A stretch of DNA of 13,068 nt, from contig JASGDY010000072.1 in the NCBI GenBank assembly GCA_047606825.1, positions 1 to 13,068 on the forward strand. The letters run 5' to 3'. Shown one piece after another: positions 6,928-13,068 of the stretch. Position numbers and translations under genes: made by a program. Within the stretch, counting starts at the first letter, position 1. Every line of letters starts with the position of its first letter. This DNA is from Rhizosphaericola sp047606825 (lineage in GTDB: Bacteria; Bacteroidota; Bacteroidia; Chitinophagales; Chitinophagaceae). Below the pieces are notes generated by a model. That model was not told the origin of the DNA. It did not search any database and saw only the letters and a program-made list of their open reading frames with translations.

Positions 6928-8682
6928 ATGAAAAGGATTTTTACCATTATAGCGTTGTTGTGTTGTGTCCATATTGTTGTTGGACAACGACAGCAGACCT
7001 ATTGCAATCCAATCAATCTGGACTATGGTTATTGCCCCATTCCCAATTTTGTGACTTGGGGCAAGCATCGCGCGACAGCCGACCCGGTCATCGTCAACTA
7101 CCAAGGAGAATATTATCTTTTCAGTACCAACCAATGGGGTTATTGGTGGAGCAAGGATATGCTGGACTGGACTTTCGTTTCACGTAAGTTTTTACGTCCC
7201 TGGAACGCGGGGATTTATGACGAACTATGTGCGCCAGCCGTTGGTATTGTTGGCGATACGATGATTGTTATCGGTTCGACGTACAGTTCCAATTTTACGT
7301 TGTGGATGAGTACCAATCCGAAGGGAAACGAATGGAAACCTTTGGTGGACTCTTTTGAAATCGGAGGTTGGGACCCTGCTTTTTTCACGGATGACGACGG
7401 ACGGGTGTACATGTACAACGGCAGTAGCAACCGCTACCCGATATACGGTATAGAACTGGACCGCAAGACATTCCAACCCATCGGAACACGAAAGGAAATG
7501 TACTTGATGGAACCTTGGCGTTATGGCTGGCAACGTTTTGGCGAATATCAAGATGATACTTTTCTCGATGCGTTCATGGAGGGAGCGTGGATGACCAAGC
7601 ACAATGGTAAATATTATCTGCAATACGGTGCACCCGCAACAGAGTTTAGCCACTATGCGGACGGCGTGGTTGTCGGCCCCGGGCCGTTGGATTATTTTGT
7701 CCCGCAATCCGACCCGGTTTCCTATAAGCCCGGCGGATTTGTAAGAGGTGCGGGACACGGCGCGACATTCCAGGACAACCACCACAACTATTGGCATGTC
7801 AGCACGGAAGTCATTGCCGTTAAGAACAATTTTGAAAGAAGGATTGGTATATGGCCTGCGGGTTTTGACCATGACGACGTGATGTGGTGCAACACGGCGT
7901 TTGGGGATTACCCGCATTACCTGCCTTCCGTAAAAAATGACACTTCCGTATTGGCAAATGGTTATTTTACGGGGTGGATGTTGCTCAATTACAACAAGCC
8001 GGTCACGGTTTCTTCTACGTTGGGTACACATTACGCCAACAATGCGGTGGACGAAAACATCAAAACTTATTGGAGTGCAGCTTCGGACAGGGCAGGAGAG
8101 TGGCTGGTCTCCGACTTGGATGCCGTATCGACCGTCAACGCCGTACAAATCAATTACGCCGACCAGGACGTAACCTTTATGGGCAAACAGTCCGGGGCTT
8201 TCCACCAATATAAAATGTATTATTCCCTAAATGGCAACGACTGGAAAATATTGGTGGACAAAAGCCGGAACAAAACGGACATTCCGCATGACTATGTGGA
8301 GTTAGCATCACCAGTCCAGGCACGTTATGTCAAACTGGAAAACGTACACATGCCGACGGGTAAGTTCGCTGTCAGTGGTTTGCGTGTTTTCGGAAAAGGC
8401 AATGGCAACATTCCCGATACGGTGTGCAATTTTAGTGTTCTAAGGACAGAAAAAGATTCTCGGAGTGCGTGGATAAGATGGCAGCCTGCGGACGATGCCT
8501 ATGCCTACAACATTTATTACGGAACGGACGCGTCCAAGCTATACAACTGTATCATGGTACACAACGCCGCGGAATATTGGTTTAAGGAAATGGACAGCAA
8601 AAAAGATTATTATTTTTCCATTGAAGCCATCAACGAAAACGGCATTTCTAAAAAAACGCAAGTATTGAAAGTAGGGAAATGA
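6928..8682 (+). CDS. GH43-like five-bladed beta-propeller enzyme with F5/8C and FN3 domains
   Basis: A secreted protein of 584 residues with signal peptide MKRIFTIIALLCCVHIVVGQ. Residues about 25-335 look like a five-bladed beta-propeller of the GH43/clan GH-F kind. Asp52 (ATADPVIV) fits the general base, Asp149 (GGWDPAFF) the pKa modulator, and Glu218 (FMEGAW) the general acid. Repeated blade motifs such as GEYYLFST, DGRVYMYNG and GKYYLQYG are visible. Residues about 357-489 form an F5/8 type C (discoidin/CBM32-like) domain, with TYWSAASD, GEWLVSDL and ARYVKLENV. Residues about 495-583 form a fibronectin type III domain ending DYYFSIEAINENGISK. The family usually removes arabinose, xylose or galactose side groups, but the exact CAZy family and substrate are not clear. 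It sits between GH144 and the esterase on the same strand. The gene appears intact. Confidence 0.75.
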   Translation: MKRIFTIIALLCCVHIVVGQRQQTYCNPINLDYGYCPIPNFVTWGKHRATADPVIVNYQGEYYLFSTNQWGYWWSKDMLDWTFVSRKFLRPWNAGIYDELCAPAVGIVGDTMIVIGSTYSSNFTLWMSTNPKGNEWKPLVDSFEIGGWDPAFFTDDDGRVYMYNGSSNRYPIYGIELDRKTFQPIGTRKEMYLMEPWRYGWQRFGEYQDDTFLDAFMEGAWMTKHNGKYYLQYGAPATEFSHYADGVVVGPGPLDYFVPQSDPVSYKPGGFVRGAGHGATFQDNHHNYWHVSTEVIAVKNNFERRIGIWPAGFDHDDVMWCNTAFGDYPHYLPSVKNDTSVLANGYFTGWMLLNYNKPVTVSSTLGTHYANNAVDENIKTYWSAASDRAGEWLVSDLDAVSTVNAVQINYADQDVTFMGKQSGAFHQYKMYYSLNGNDWKILVDKSRNKTDIPHDYVELASPVQARYVKLENVHMPTGKFAVSGLRVFGKGNGNIPDTVCNFSVLRTEKDSRSAWIRWQPADDAYAYNIYYGTDASKLYNCIMVHNAAEYWFKEMDSKKDYYFSIEAINENGISKKTQVLKVGK

Positions 8683-8746
8683 AAAATGGTTTTGAGGACT
8701 GTGTGGAAAAGTCAATGTTATGAATACGTATATAAATAGTCAACAT

Positions 8747-8846
8747 CTTAGCGTCATTCCCGCGTAGGCGGGAATCTTTAACGCGGCGAAGCTAAATCCC
8801 ATCTATCCATATATTAGATTTCTGCCTACGCAGGAATGACCCTAAG
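8747..8846. repeat. 100-bp nested palindrome (CATTCCCGCG family)
   Basis: Arms 8747-8777 and 8816-8846 are inverse complements at 27 of 31 positions. Each arm folds on its own as well; the left one forms ATTCCCGC, loop GTAG, GCGGGAAT. This resembles the GTCATTCCCGCG...GCGGGAATC repeats dispersed in many bacterial genomes, in the manner of a REP pair or a small non-autonomous transposable element. It occupies the gap between the GH43-like gene and the esterase. Confidence 0.85.
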
Positions 8847-8951
8847 GTGTTCGGTTTCTTCATGGCAGGTTGGTATTCGCGGCGAATTATGGTTCACAAA
8901 TCACAATTTATAAATCCTACTTCTTTTGTAGGTTTGGACAAAATAACACGT

Positions 8952-9620
8952 ATGGACAAGTACTTAAAAATCACTATCCTTTGCAGTTTTTTATTGCTGT
9001 TGGGCAATATCGGTTTTGCGCAAGAGCCACCGTTTTACAAGGATATCCAGCATTTCAAACAGTTGGACAGCCAACATTTCCCAGAGAAAAATGCGATTCT
9101 TTTCGTGGGCAGTTCCACTTTTACCAAATGGAAGGATGTACAGGCCTATTTTCCGGAATATCCCATCATCAACAGAGGTTTTGGCGGTTCGACGTTGCCG
9201 GATGTCATCCGTTATGCCAATGATATTATTTATCCCTACCAACCCAAACAGGTCGTTATCTATTGCGGAGACAACGATTTTGCGGTTTCCGATACGGTGA
9301 CGGCGGACGTGGTGGCTTTCCGTGCTAAGACATTGTTTGGTATGATTCGCAGCGTTTTGCCTAATGCCGCCATAGATTATGTCGCCATCAAATACAGCCC
9401 CAGCCGTGAAAAACTGTGGTCCAAAATCGAACAGGCCAACAAGGAAATCGCCGCTTTTTTCAACACCCAAAACAATGCGGCATATATCGATATCACGCCT
9501 GTGATGAAACAAGGTGACAAGCTCGCCGACGAATCACTGTTTTTGTCCGATATGTTGCACATGAAACCGGAAGGTTACAAGCGTTGGCAGAAAGTCATAC
9601 AACCTTATTTGTTGAAATAG
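8952..9620 (+). CDS. SGNH/GDSL-family hydrolase, probable carbohydrate esterase
   Basis: Likely removes ester groups such as acetyl from a glycan in the periplasm or outside the cell. The ATG at 8952 gives 222 residues and starts a signal peptide (MDKYLKITILCSFLLLLGNIGFAQ). The frame is open upstream to a GTG at 8847, but that would bury the signal behind 35 residues. All SGNH blocks are visible: block I ILFVGSSTF with the nucleophile Ser55, block II NRGFGGST with Gly79 in the oxyanion hole, block III YCGDND with Asn108, and block V DMLHMKPEGY with Asp200 and His203. The GSS form of block I and the GDND form of block III mark a common Bacteroidota subfamily. In this PUL it suggests that the glycan carries ester substituents. 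The acyl group cannot be determined from sequence. Confidence 0.85.
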   Translation: MDKYLKITILCSFLLLLGNIGFAQEPPFYKDIQHFKQLDSQHFPEKNAILFVGSSTFTKWKDVQAYFPEYPIINRGFGGSTLPDVIRYANDIIYPYQPKQVVIYCGDNDFAVSDTVTADVVAFRAKTLFGMIRSVLPNAAIDYVAIKYSPSREKLWSKIEQANKEIAAFFNTQNNAAYIDITPVMKQGDKLADESLFLSDMLHMKPEGYKRWQKVIQPYLLK

Positions 9621-9651
9621 TTGTCGTTTAGATTTTTAAATAAAACACATA

Positions 9652-9756
9652 TTAAACCTCACCCCCGACCCCTCTCCCAAGTGAGAGGGGAGATGCGAAG
9701 TCTTACGTGTCGCTTCGCCCCTCTCTTTTAGGAGAGGGGGTCGGGGTGAGGTTTAA
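9652..9756. repeat. 105-bp palindromic element, copy B (CTCACCCC family)
   Basis: The left arm (9652-9690) is identical over 39 bases to the left arm of copy A at 5145-5183. The right arm (9718-9756) is diverged, so the stem is imperfect. The loop keeps GCGAAGTCTT and TGTCGCT from copy A, and in this copy GCGAAG pairs with CTTCGC to give an inner hairpin. The element ends 28 bases before the GH3 ATG, almost the same placement as copy A before GH144. Confidence 0.9.
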
Positions 9757-9784
9757 AAAAGAGGCTTAAACAAAAAGAAAAACC

Positions 9785-12064
9785 ATGAACATAAAAAAGA
9801 AAATACTGTTTCCGTTTGCTTTGGCAGCAATATGCCAAGTGCGGGCGCAGGATGCCAAAATGGATGCTTTCGTGCGTGACCTGATGTCCAAGATGACGAC
9901 CGAGGAAAAAATCGGACAGCTTAACCAGGAGGCCGTTTCGGATGGCGTATTGACCGGGACGGTCGTGCAGGGCGGCGTTACCGAAAAGATTGCCAAAGGT
10001 CAGGTCGGCAGTACGTTTGGTATCTGGGGTGCGGACAAACTCAGAAGATTGCAGGACGTTGCCGTCAAGCAGTCGCGTCTGCACATCCCGTTGTTGTTCG
10101 GTCTCGACGTGATACACGGTCACCACACACTGTTCCCGATTCCGTTGGGAGTCGCAGCGACCTGGGACTTGAAAATGATTGAACAGTCGGCACAGATTGC
10201 CGCCAAGGAATCCACGGCTGACGGCCTGAAATGGGTGTTTTCACCAATGGTCGATATCGCGCGTGACCCGCGTTGGGGACGTGTGTCGGAAGGCGCAGGA
10301 GAGGATTCCTATCTCGGTTCGTTGATTGCCAAAGCGATGGTCCGTGGCTATCAGGGCAAAAATCTGGCAGACACCAATACGGTATTGGCTTGCGTCAAAC
10401 ATTTTGCATTATACGGCGGTGCGGAAGCGGGCCGCGAATACAACACGGTTGACATGAGTCCAATCAAAATGTACCAATATTACCTGCCACCTTACAAAGC
10501 CGCCGTGGAAGCGGGGGCGGCTTCTTTCATGACATCTTTCAATGACTTGAATGGCGTTCCGTCCACGGCAAACCGTTGGTTGCTGACCAATCTGTTGCGC
10601 AGGGAATGGGGCTTCAACGGTTTGGTTGTGAGCGACTACACGGCGGTGAGCGAGTTGACGGCGCATGGTTTGGGTGATTTGCAGGAGGTTTCCGCAAAAT
10701 CCTTGCACGCAGGTCTGGACATGGACATGGTGAGCGAGGGATTTTTGAATACTTTGGGTAAATCCCTAAAAGAAGGAAAAGTGACAATGGCCGAGATTGA
10801 CAGTGCCTGCAAACACGTATTGGATGCCAAGTACAGAGCCGGACTGTTTGCCGACCCTTATAAATCCTTGAATCCTGACCGTGCGCAGCGCGACATTCTT
10901 TCGCCGGAAAACAGGGCTTTTGCCAGAAAACTGGCGGCGCATTCTTTTGTATTGCTGAAAAACGCCAACCAGACATTGCCGTTGAAGAAAAACGGGACGA
11001 TTGCGCTCGTCGGGCCATTGGCGGACAGCCGTCGCAACATGCTCGGCACCTGGAGTGTTTCGGGTGAATGGGAAAAAGCCGTTACGGTAAAAGAAGGTCT
11101 TGAAAACGCCGTGAACGGCAAAGCGAAAATCATCTACGCCAAAGGTGCCAACATCTCGGACGATACGGTTTTCAACAGAAAGGTTAATGTATTCGGTGAA
11201 GAAATCTCCATAGACGAAAAATCTCCCGAACAGTTGATACAGGATGCCGTTGCCGCTGCCAAACAGTCCGACGTGGTCGTTGCCGTCGTGGGTGAGGCTG
11301 CCGATATGAGTGGAGAATCTTCCAGTCGCAGCAATATCAATATCCCCAAAAGTCAGCGCAACTTGCTGAAAGCACTGGTCGCCACAGGCAAACCCGTCGT
11401 GGCCGTGTTATACAATGGCCGTCCATTGACACTTGATTGGGAAGACAAAAACCTGAACGCCATATTGGACGTGTGGTTTGGCGGTACGGAAGGTGGCAAT
11501 GCCATCGCGGACGTGCTGTTTGGCGACTACAATCCATCCGGCAAACTCACAATGAGCTTTCCCAGAAATGTGGGGCAGATTCCCGTGTATTACAACCAGA
11601 AAAATACCGGTCGTCCCTATACCGAAGGCGAACCGACCAAGTTCAAATCCGATTACCTGGACGTACCCAATACGCCGTTGTATCCGTTTGGTTACGGTCT
11701 GAGCTACACGACTTTTGACTATGGTCAACCAACCGTCAGCGAAAAGAACCTGAAAGGCAACGCGCCGATTCAATTAAAAGTCACCGTCAAAAACACAGGC
11801 AAATATGCCGGAGAGGAAACCGCCCAACTCTATGTTTCCGACCCTGTAGCCAGCATCGCAAGGAGCGTTATCGAACTGAAAAGTTTCCAGAAAGTTTTCC
11901 TGCAACCCGGCGAATCGAAAGAACTAAGTTTCATCATAGACCCCGAAAGCCTGAAATTTTACAATACAGAGCTGAAATACGACTGGGAACCCGGCGAGTT
12001 CATCTTCCGTGTCGGCGGCAGTTCTGCCAATACCAAGTCCGTAAGCGTCAACTGGAGCAAATAG
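9785..12064 (+). CDS. bglX: GH3 beta-glucosidase, BglX type, periplasmic
   Basis: Releases terminal beta-linked glucose from oligosaccharides by a retaining mechanism. The 759 residues match the length of E. coli BglX. The signal peptide is MNIKKKILFPFALAAICQVRAQ. The N-terminal barrel carries MTTEEKIGQLNQE, GLDVIHGHHTLFPIPLG (substrate-binding Asp108), ARDPRWGRVSEGAGED, CVKHFALYGG (Lys205-His206) and the nucleophile Asp284 in GLVVSDYTAV. The second domain (about 385-600) has LLKNANQTLPL and GEAADMSGESSSR, where Glu511 is the expected acid/base. A C-terminal FN3-like domain (about 660-757) is complete. In Bacteroides a GH3 enzyme near a GH144 is specific for beta-1,2-linked gluco-oligosaccharides; the same role is inferred here but not proved, as GH3 enzymes vary widely in linkage preference. 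It is the last PUL gene before a terminator. Confidence 0.92.
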   Translation: MNIKKKILFPFALAAICQVRAQDAKMDAFVRDLMSKMTTEEKIGQLNQEAVSDGVLTGTVVQGGVTEKIAKGQVGSTFGIWGADKLRRLQDVAVKQSRLHIPLLFGLDVIHGHHTLFPIPLGVAATWDLKMIEQSAQIAAKESTADGLKWVFSPMVDIARDPRWGRVSEGAGEDSYLGSLIAKAMVRGYQGKNLADTNTVLACVKHFALYGGAEAGREYNTVDMSPIKMYQYYLPPYKAAVEAGAASFMTSFNDLNGVPSTANRWLLTNLLRREWGFNGLVVSDYTAVSELTAHGLGDLQEVSAKSLHAGLDMDMVSEGFLNTLGKSLKEGKVTMAEIDSACKHVLDAKYRAGLFADPYKSLNPDRAQRDILSPENRAFARKLAAHSFVLLKNANQTLPLKKNGTIALVGPLADSRRNMLGTWSVSGEWEKAVTVKEGLENAVNGKAKIIYAKGANISDDTVFNRKVNVFGEEISIDEKSPEQLIQDAVAAAKQSDVVVAVVGEAADMSGESSSRSNINIPKSQRNLLKALVATGKPVVAVLYNGRPLTLDWEDKNLNAILDVWFGGTEGGNAIADVLFGDYNPSGKLTMSFPRNVGQIPVYYNQKNTGRPYTEGEPTKFKSDYLDVPNTPLYPFGYGLSYTTFDYGQPTVSEKNLKGNAPIQLKVTVKNTGKYAGEETAQLYVSDPVASIARSVIELKSFQKVFLQPGESKELSFIIDPESLKFYNTELKYDWEPGEFIFRVGGSSANTKSVSVNWSK

Positions 12065-12085
12065 TTGATGATTTATGTTTCATAC

Positions 12086-12116
12086 AAAAGCACACCAATC
12101 TGCGGTGTGCTTTTTT
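12086..12116 (+). terminator. Intrinsic terminator at the end of the PUL
   Basis: AAAAGCACACC (12086-12096), a 7-base loop, and GGTGTGCTTTT (12104-12114) form a perfect stem within a run of six T's. The matching A-run on the other side would let it work in both directions. It starts 21 bases after the GH3 stop codon and separates the PUL from the toxin-antitoxin genes. Confidence 0.88.
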
Positions 12117-12141
12117 GTATATTCTGTATAGAAAAGATTAC

Positions 12142-12166
12142 TATATTTGTATGGAAAATATACAAA
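12142..12166 (+). promoter_or_regulatory. Promoter -7 box overlapped by an operator-like dyad for the toxin-antitoxin genes
   Basis: TATATTTG at 12142-12149 matches the Bacteroidota -7 element TAnnTTTG. Its last four bases belong to a perfect inverted repeat, TTTGTAT (12146-12152) and ATACAAA (12160-12166), with a 7-base spacer. The only TTTG upstream (12114-12117) is 24 bases away, so the -33 element is poor. Overlap of promoter and dyad is the usual arrangement for repression by the antitoxin or toxin-antitoxin complex; that role is inferred here. Confidence 0.55.
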
Positions 12167-12201
12167 AAATGTACGAATAAAAAACGTAAAATTGAAATGA
12201 A

Positions 12202-12492
12202 ATGAAAGAAATTGTAGTCGCTTATCAGAACTTGAAAGGTAATTTATCTGCTTTGATAGACAATAGCGGATACAAAATAGAGTACATTGCCAAGCGAATT
12301 GGGATGATACCCAATCATTTCTACGTCAAAAAAAGACGCGGCAACTGGAACGATGAGGATGTAATGAAGATATTGGACGTGATAGACAACGAAGAGACAG
12401 AAAATTATTTTCTTTCAGAAATCATGAAGGACCGACTAAAAGAGGATAGGGGCAGCATGGAGGAATTGATGTCCGTTCTTAACGCCGACTAA
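12202..12492 (+). CDS. Putative helix-turn-helix antitoxin
   Basis: A 96-residue protein located immediately before a RelE/ParE-like toxin gene. Residues about 11-60 look like an Xre-like helix-turn-helix, with YIAKRIGMIPNHFYVKKRRG as the core and a following helix DEDVMKILDVID. The acidic, helical C-terminus (about 63-96) is of the type antitoxins use to wrap and block the toxin. The start fits the closely spaced upstream promoter and dyad. It probably neutralises the downstream toxin and represses its own promoter by binding the TTTGTAT/ATACAAA dyad. The family assignment is by motif style and gene order only. Confidence 0.65.
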   Translation: MKEIVVAYQNLKGNLSALIDNSGYKIEYIAKRIGMIPNHFYVKKRRGNWNDEDVMKILDVIDNEETENYFLSEIMKDRLKEDRGSMEELMSVLNAD

Positions 12493-12510
12493 ACATTGTA
12501 AATTACAGTT

Positions 12511-12801
12511 ATGGAGGTACAGACAAGTAAGGCTTTCATCAAGGACGCTGCGAAGTTGCCGAAAAGCTACCGCCAAAAGGTAAACGAGATGGTCGAAACT
12601 TTGAAAGCCGTAACCACGCTGAAAGATTTGCACTTTGTCGAGCCGATGAGTGGCTATGCTGGATTCTACAAAATACGGATTGGATATCTGCGCATCGGGT
12701 TGTTTTGCGACGAAACAGAAGCACCCGAAGTCGTGCTATTGATGTGCGTGCTTCCGAGAGGCGATGTCTATAAGAGTTTTCCGCCTCAAAGGAAAAAATA
12801 G
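12511..12801 (+). CDS. RelE/ParE-family toxin
   Basis: A 96-residue basic protein of the RelE/ParE fold, starting 18 bases after the antitoxin stop. It reads as an N-terminal strand and two helices (FIKDAAKLPKSYRQKVNEMVETLK), then the strand run GFYKIRIGYLRIGLFC and VVLLMCVLPRGDVYKSFP. Lys54, Arg56, Arg61, Arg83 and Tyr87 lie close to the positions of the catalytic residues of E. coli RelE (Lys52, Lys54, Arg61, Arg81, Tyr87). This favours ribosome-dependent mRNA cleavage over the gyrase-poisoning ParE activity, but the match is by eye. The gene is intact and probably active. The module most likely stabilises this accessory region. Confidence 0.8.
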   Translation: MEVQTSKAFIKDAAKLPKSYRQKVNEMVETLKAVTTLKDLHFVEPMSGYAGFYKIRIGYLRIGLFCDETEAPEVVLLMCVLPRGDVYKSFPPQRKK

Positions 12802-12994
12802 CAAAAGCCGTGAGTCCGTGGTGATTTTAGATAACAAAGATTATATGAGCAATTGATTGATATAAATAACTCAAACAGTCTCAATAAGATTTTTTTCCTA
12901 TAATTTATATTATGTTAAGTTGAAGGAAATGCAAATATTTTTGGCATTAGTAACTAAAGAATGCTATATTTTACTACATTTGTGAAAAAGTAAA
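12802..12994. other. AT-rich gap holding the probable left end of an IS1-like element
   Basis: No gene is visible. A -7-like box, TACATTTG (12975-12982), sits 12 bases before the transposase ATG, with no clear -33 partner. An imperfect dyad around 12929-12947 (ATGCAAAT...TTTGGCAT) may be part of the insertion sequence end, but the terminal inverted repeat cannot be fixed without the other end. Confidence 0.35.
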
Positions 12995-13068
12995 ATGATA
13001 GACCATTGCCCCAAATGCAAAAGCCCCGAACGAGTCAAAAACGGACATATCCGGGGCCGTGCCCGCTA
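12995..13068 (+). CDS. IS1-like transposase, N-terminal zinc-finger part; cut by the window end
   Basis: Only 24 codons are present: MIDHCPKCKSPERVKNGHIR and then GRAR. The CPKC pair followed by VKNG and a basic segment is typical of the N-terminal zinc-binding domain of IS1-family (InsA-type) transposases in Bacteroidota, where a second CxxC pair usually follows soon after. The gene points away from the PUL. Related zinc-ribbon transposases such as IS1595 begin similarly, so the family is likely but not certain. Whether the element is complete lies outside the window. Confidence 0.65.
   Translation, partial: MIDHCPKCKSPERVKNGHIRGRAR

Noticed and set aside
7225..8208. Long open frame (327 codons) on the minus strand opposite the GH43-like gene
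   Set aside because: It lies fully antisense to a gene with clear domains and catalytic motifs. Its translation has no recognisable motif, and it has no ribosome site or promoter. It arises from the codon bias of the sense gene.
8929..8936. TAGGTTTG, a possible -7 box before the SGNH gene
   Set aside because: No TTTG or TTG lies at a suitable distance upstream, and it is only 15 bases from the ATG. The match is too weak to call a promoter.
8847..8951. Upstream GTG start giving 35 extra residues on the SGNH hydrolase
   Set aside because: The GTG begins right after the 100-bp palindrome, and the extra residues precede a good signal peptide that starts at the ATG at 8952.
5145..9756. Repeated palindromes considered as a CRISPR array
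   Set aside because: Only two copies, 4.4 kb apart, each a single long palindrome with coding genes between them. There is no regular repeat-spacer pattern and no cas gene.
1..13068. Composite transposon formed by the two flanking insertion sequences
   Set aside because: The two transposase starts belong to different families (IS630-like and IS1-like), so their ends would not be used together.

Overview
The window comes from a member of the Bacteroidota. The evidence is a SusC/SusD outer-membrane pair, promoters with the phylum's -7 element (TAnnTTTG), lipoproteins with an LxxC-type lipobox, and intergenic palindromic repeats of types common in this phylum. Genus cannot be fixed from the sequence; a free-living, Chitinophaga-like or Sphingobacterium-like lineage is plausible, because GH144 was defined in Chitinophaga.

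Layout. Positions 1-170 (minus strand) hold the N-terminus of a probable IS630-like transposase reading out of the window and interrupted by an in-frame TAA. Positions 171-666 are AT-rich and non-coding, with two dyads and a good promoter (549-581). Positions 667-12064 are a polysaccharide utilization locus (PUL), all on the plus strand: SusC-like TonB-dependent transporter, SusD-like lipoprotein, GH144-type endo-beta-1,2-glucanase lipoprotein, GH43-like beta-propeller enzyme with F5/8C and FN3 domains, SGNH/GDSL esterase, and GH3 beta-glucosidase (BglX type). A strong hairpin terminator (12086-12116) closes the locus. It is followed by a two-gene toxin-antitoxin module (12202-12801) with its own promoter and operator dyad, then the start of an IS1-like transposase (12995 to the window end).

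Working model (inference). SusD and SusC bind and import oligosaccharides at the outer membrane. The GH144 lipoprotein cuts a beta-1,2-glucan, the SGNH esterase removes ester substituents, the GH43-like enzyme removes side sugars or binds glycan, and GH3 releases glucose from the non-reducing end in the periplasm. GH144 plus GH3 beside a SusCD pair suggests beta-1,2-glucan as the target, for example cyclic or osmoregulated periplasmic glucans of Proteobacteria, possibly substituted. No regulator gene lies inside the window.

The most unusual structural feature is that all four gaps from susD to GH3 carry a palindromic repeat, from three different families. A 105-107 bp palindrome of one family lies just upstream of both the GH144 and the GH3 start codons, with a conserved loop.
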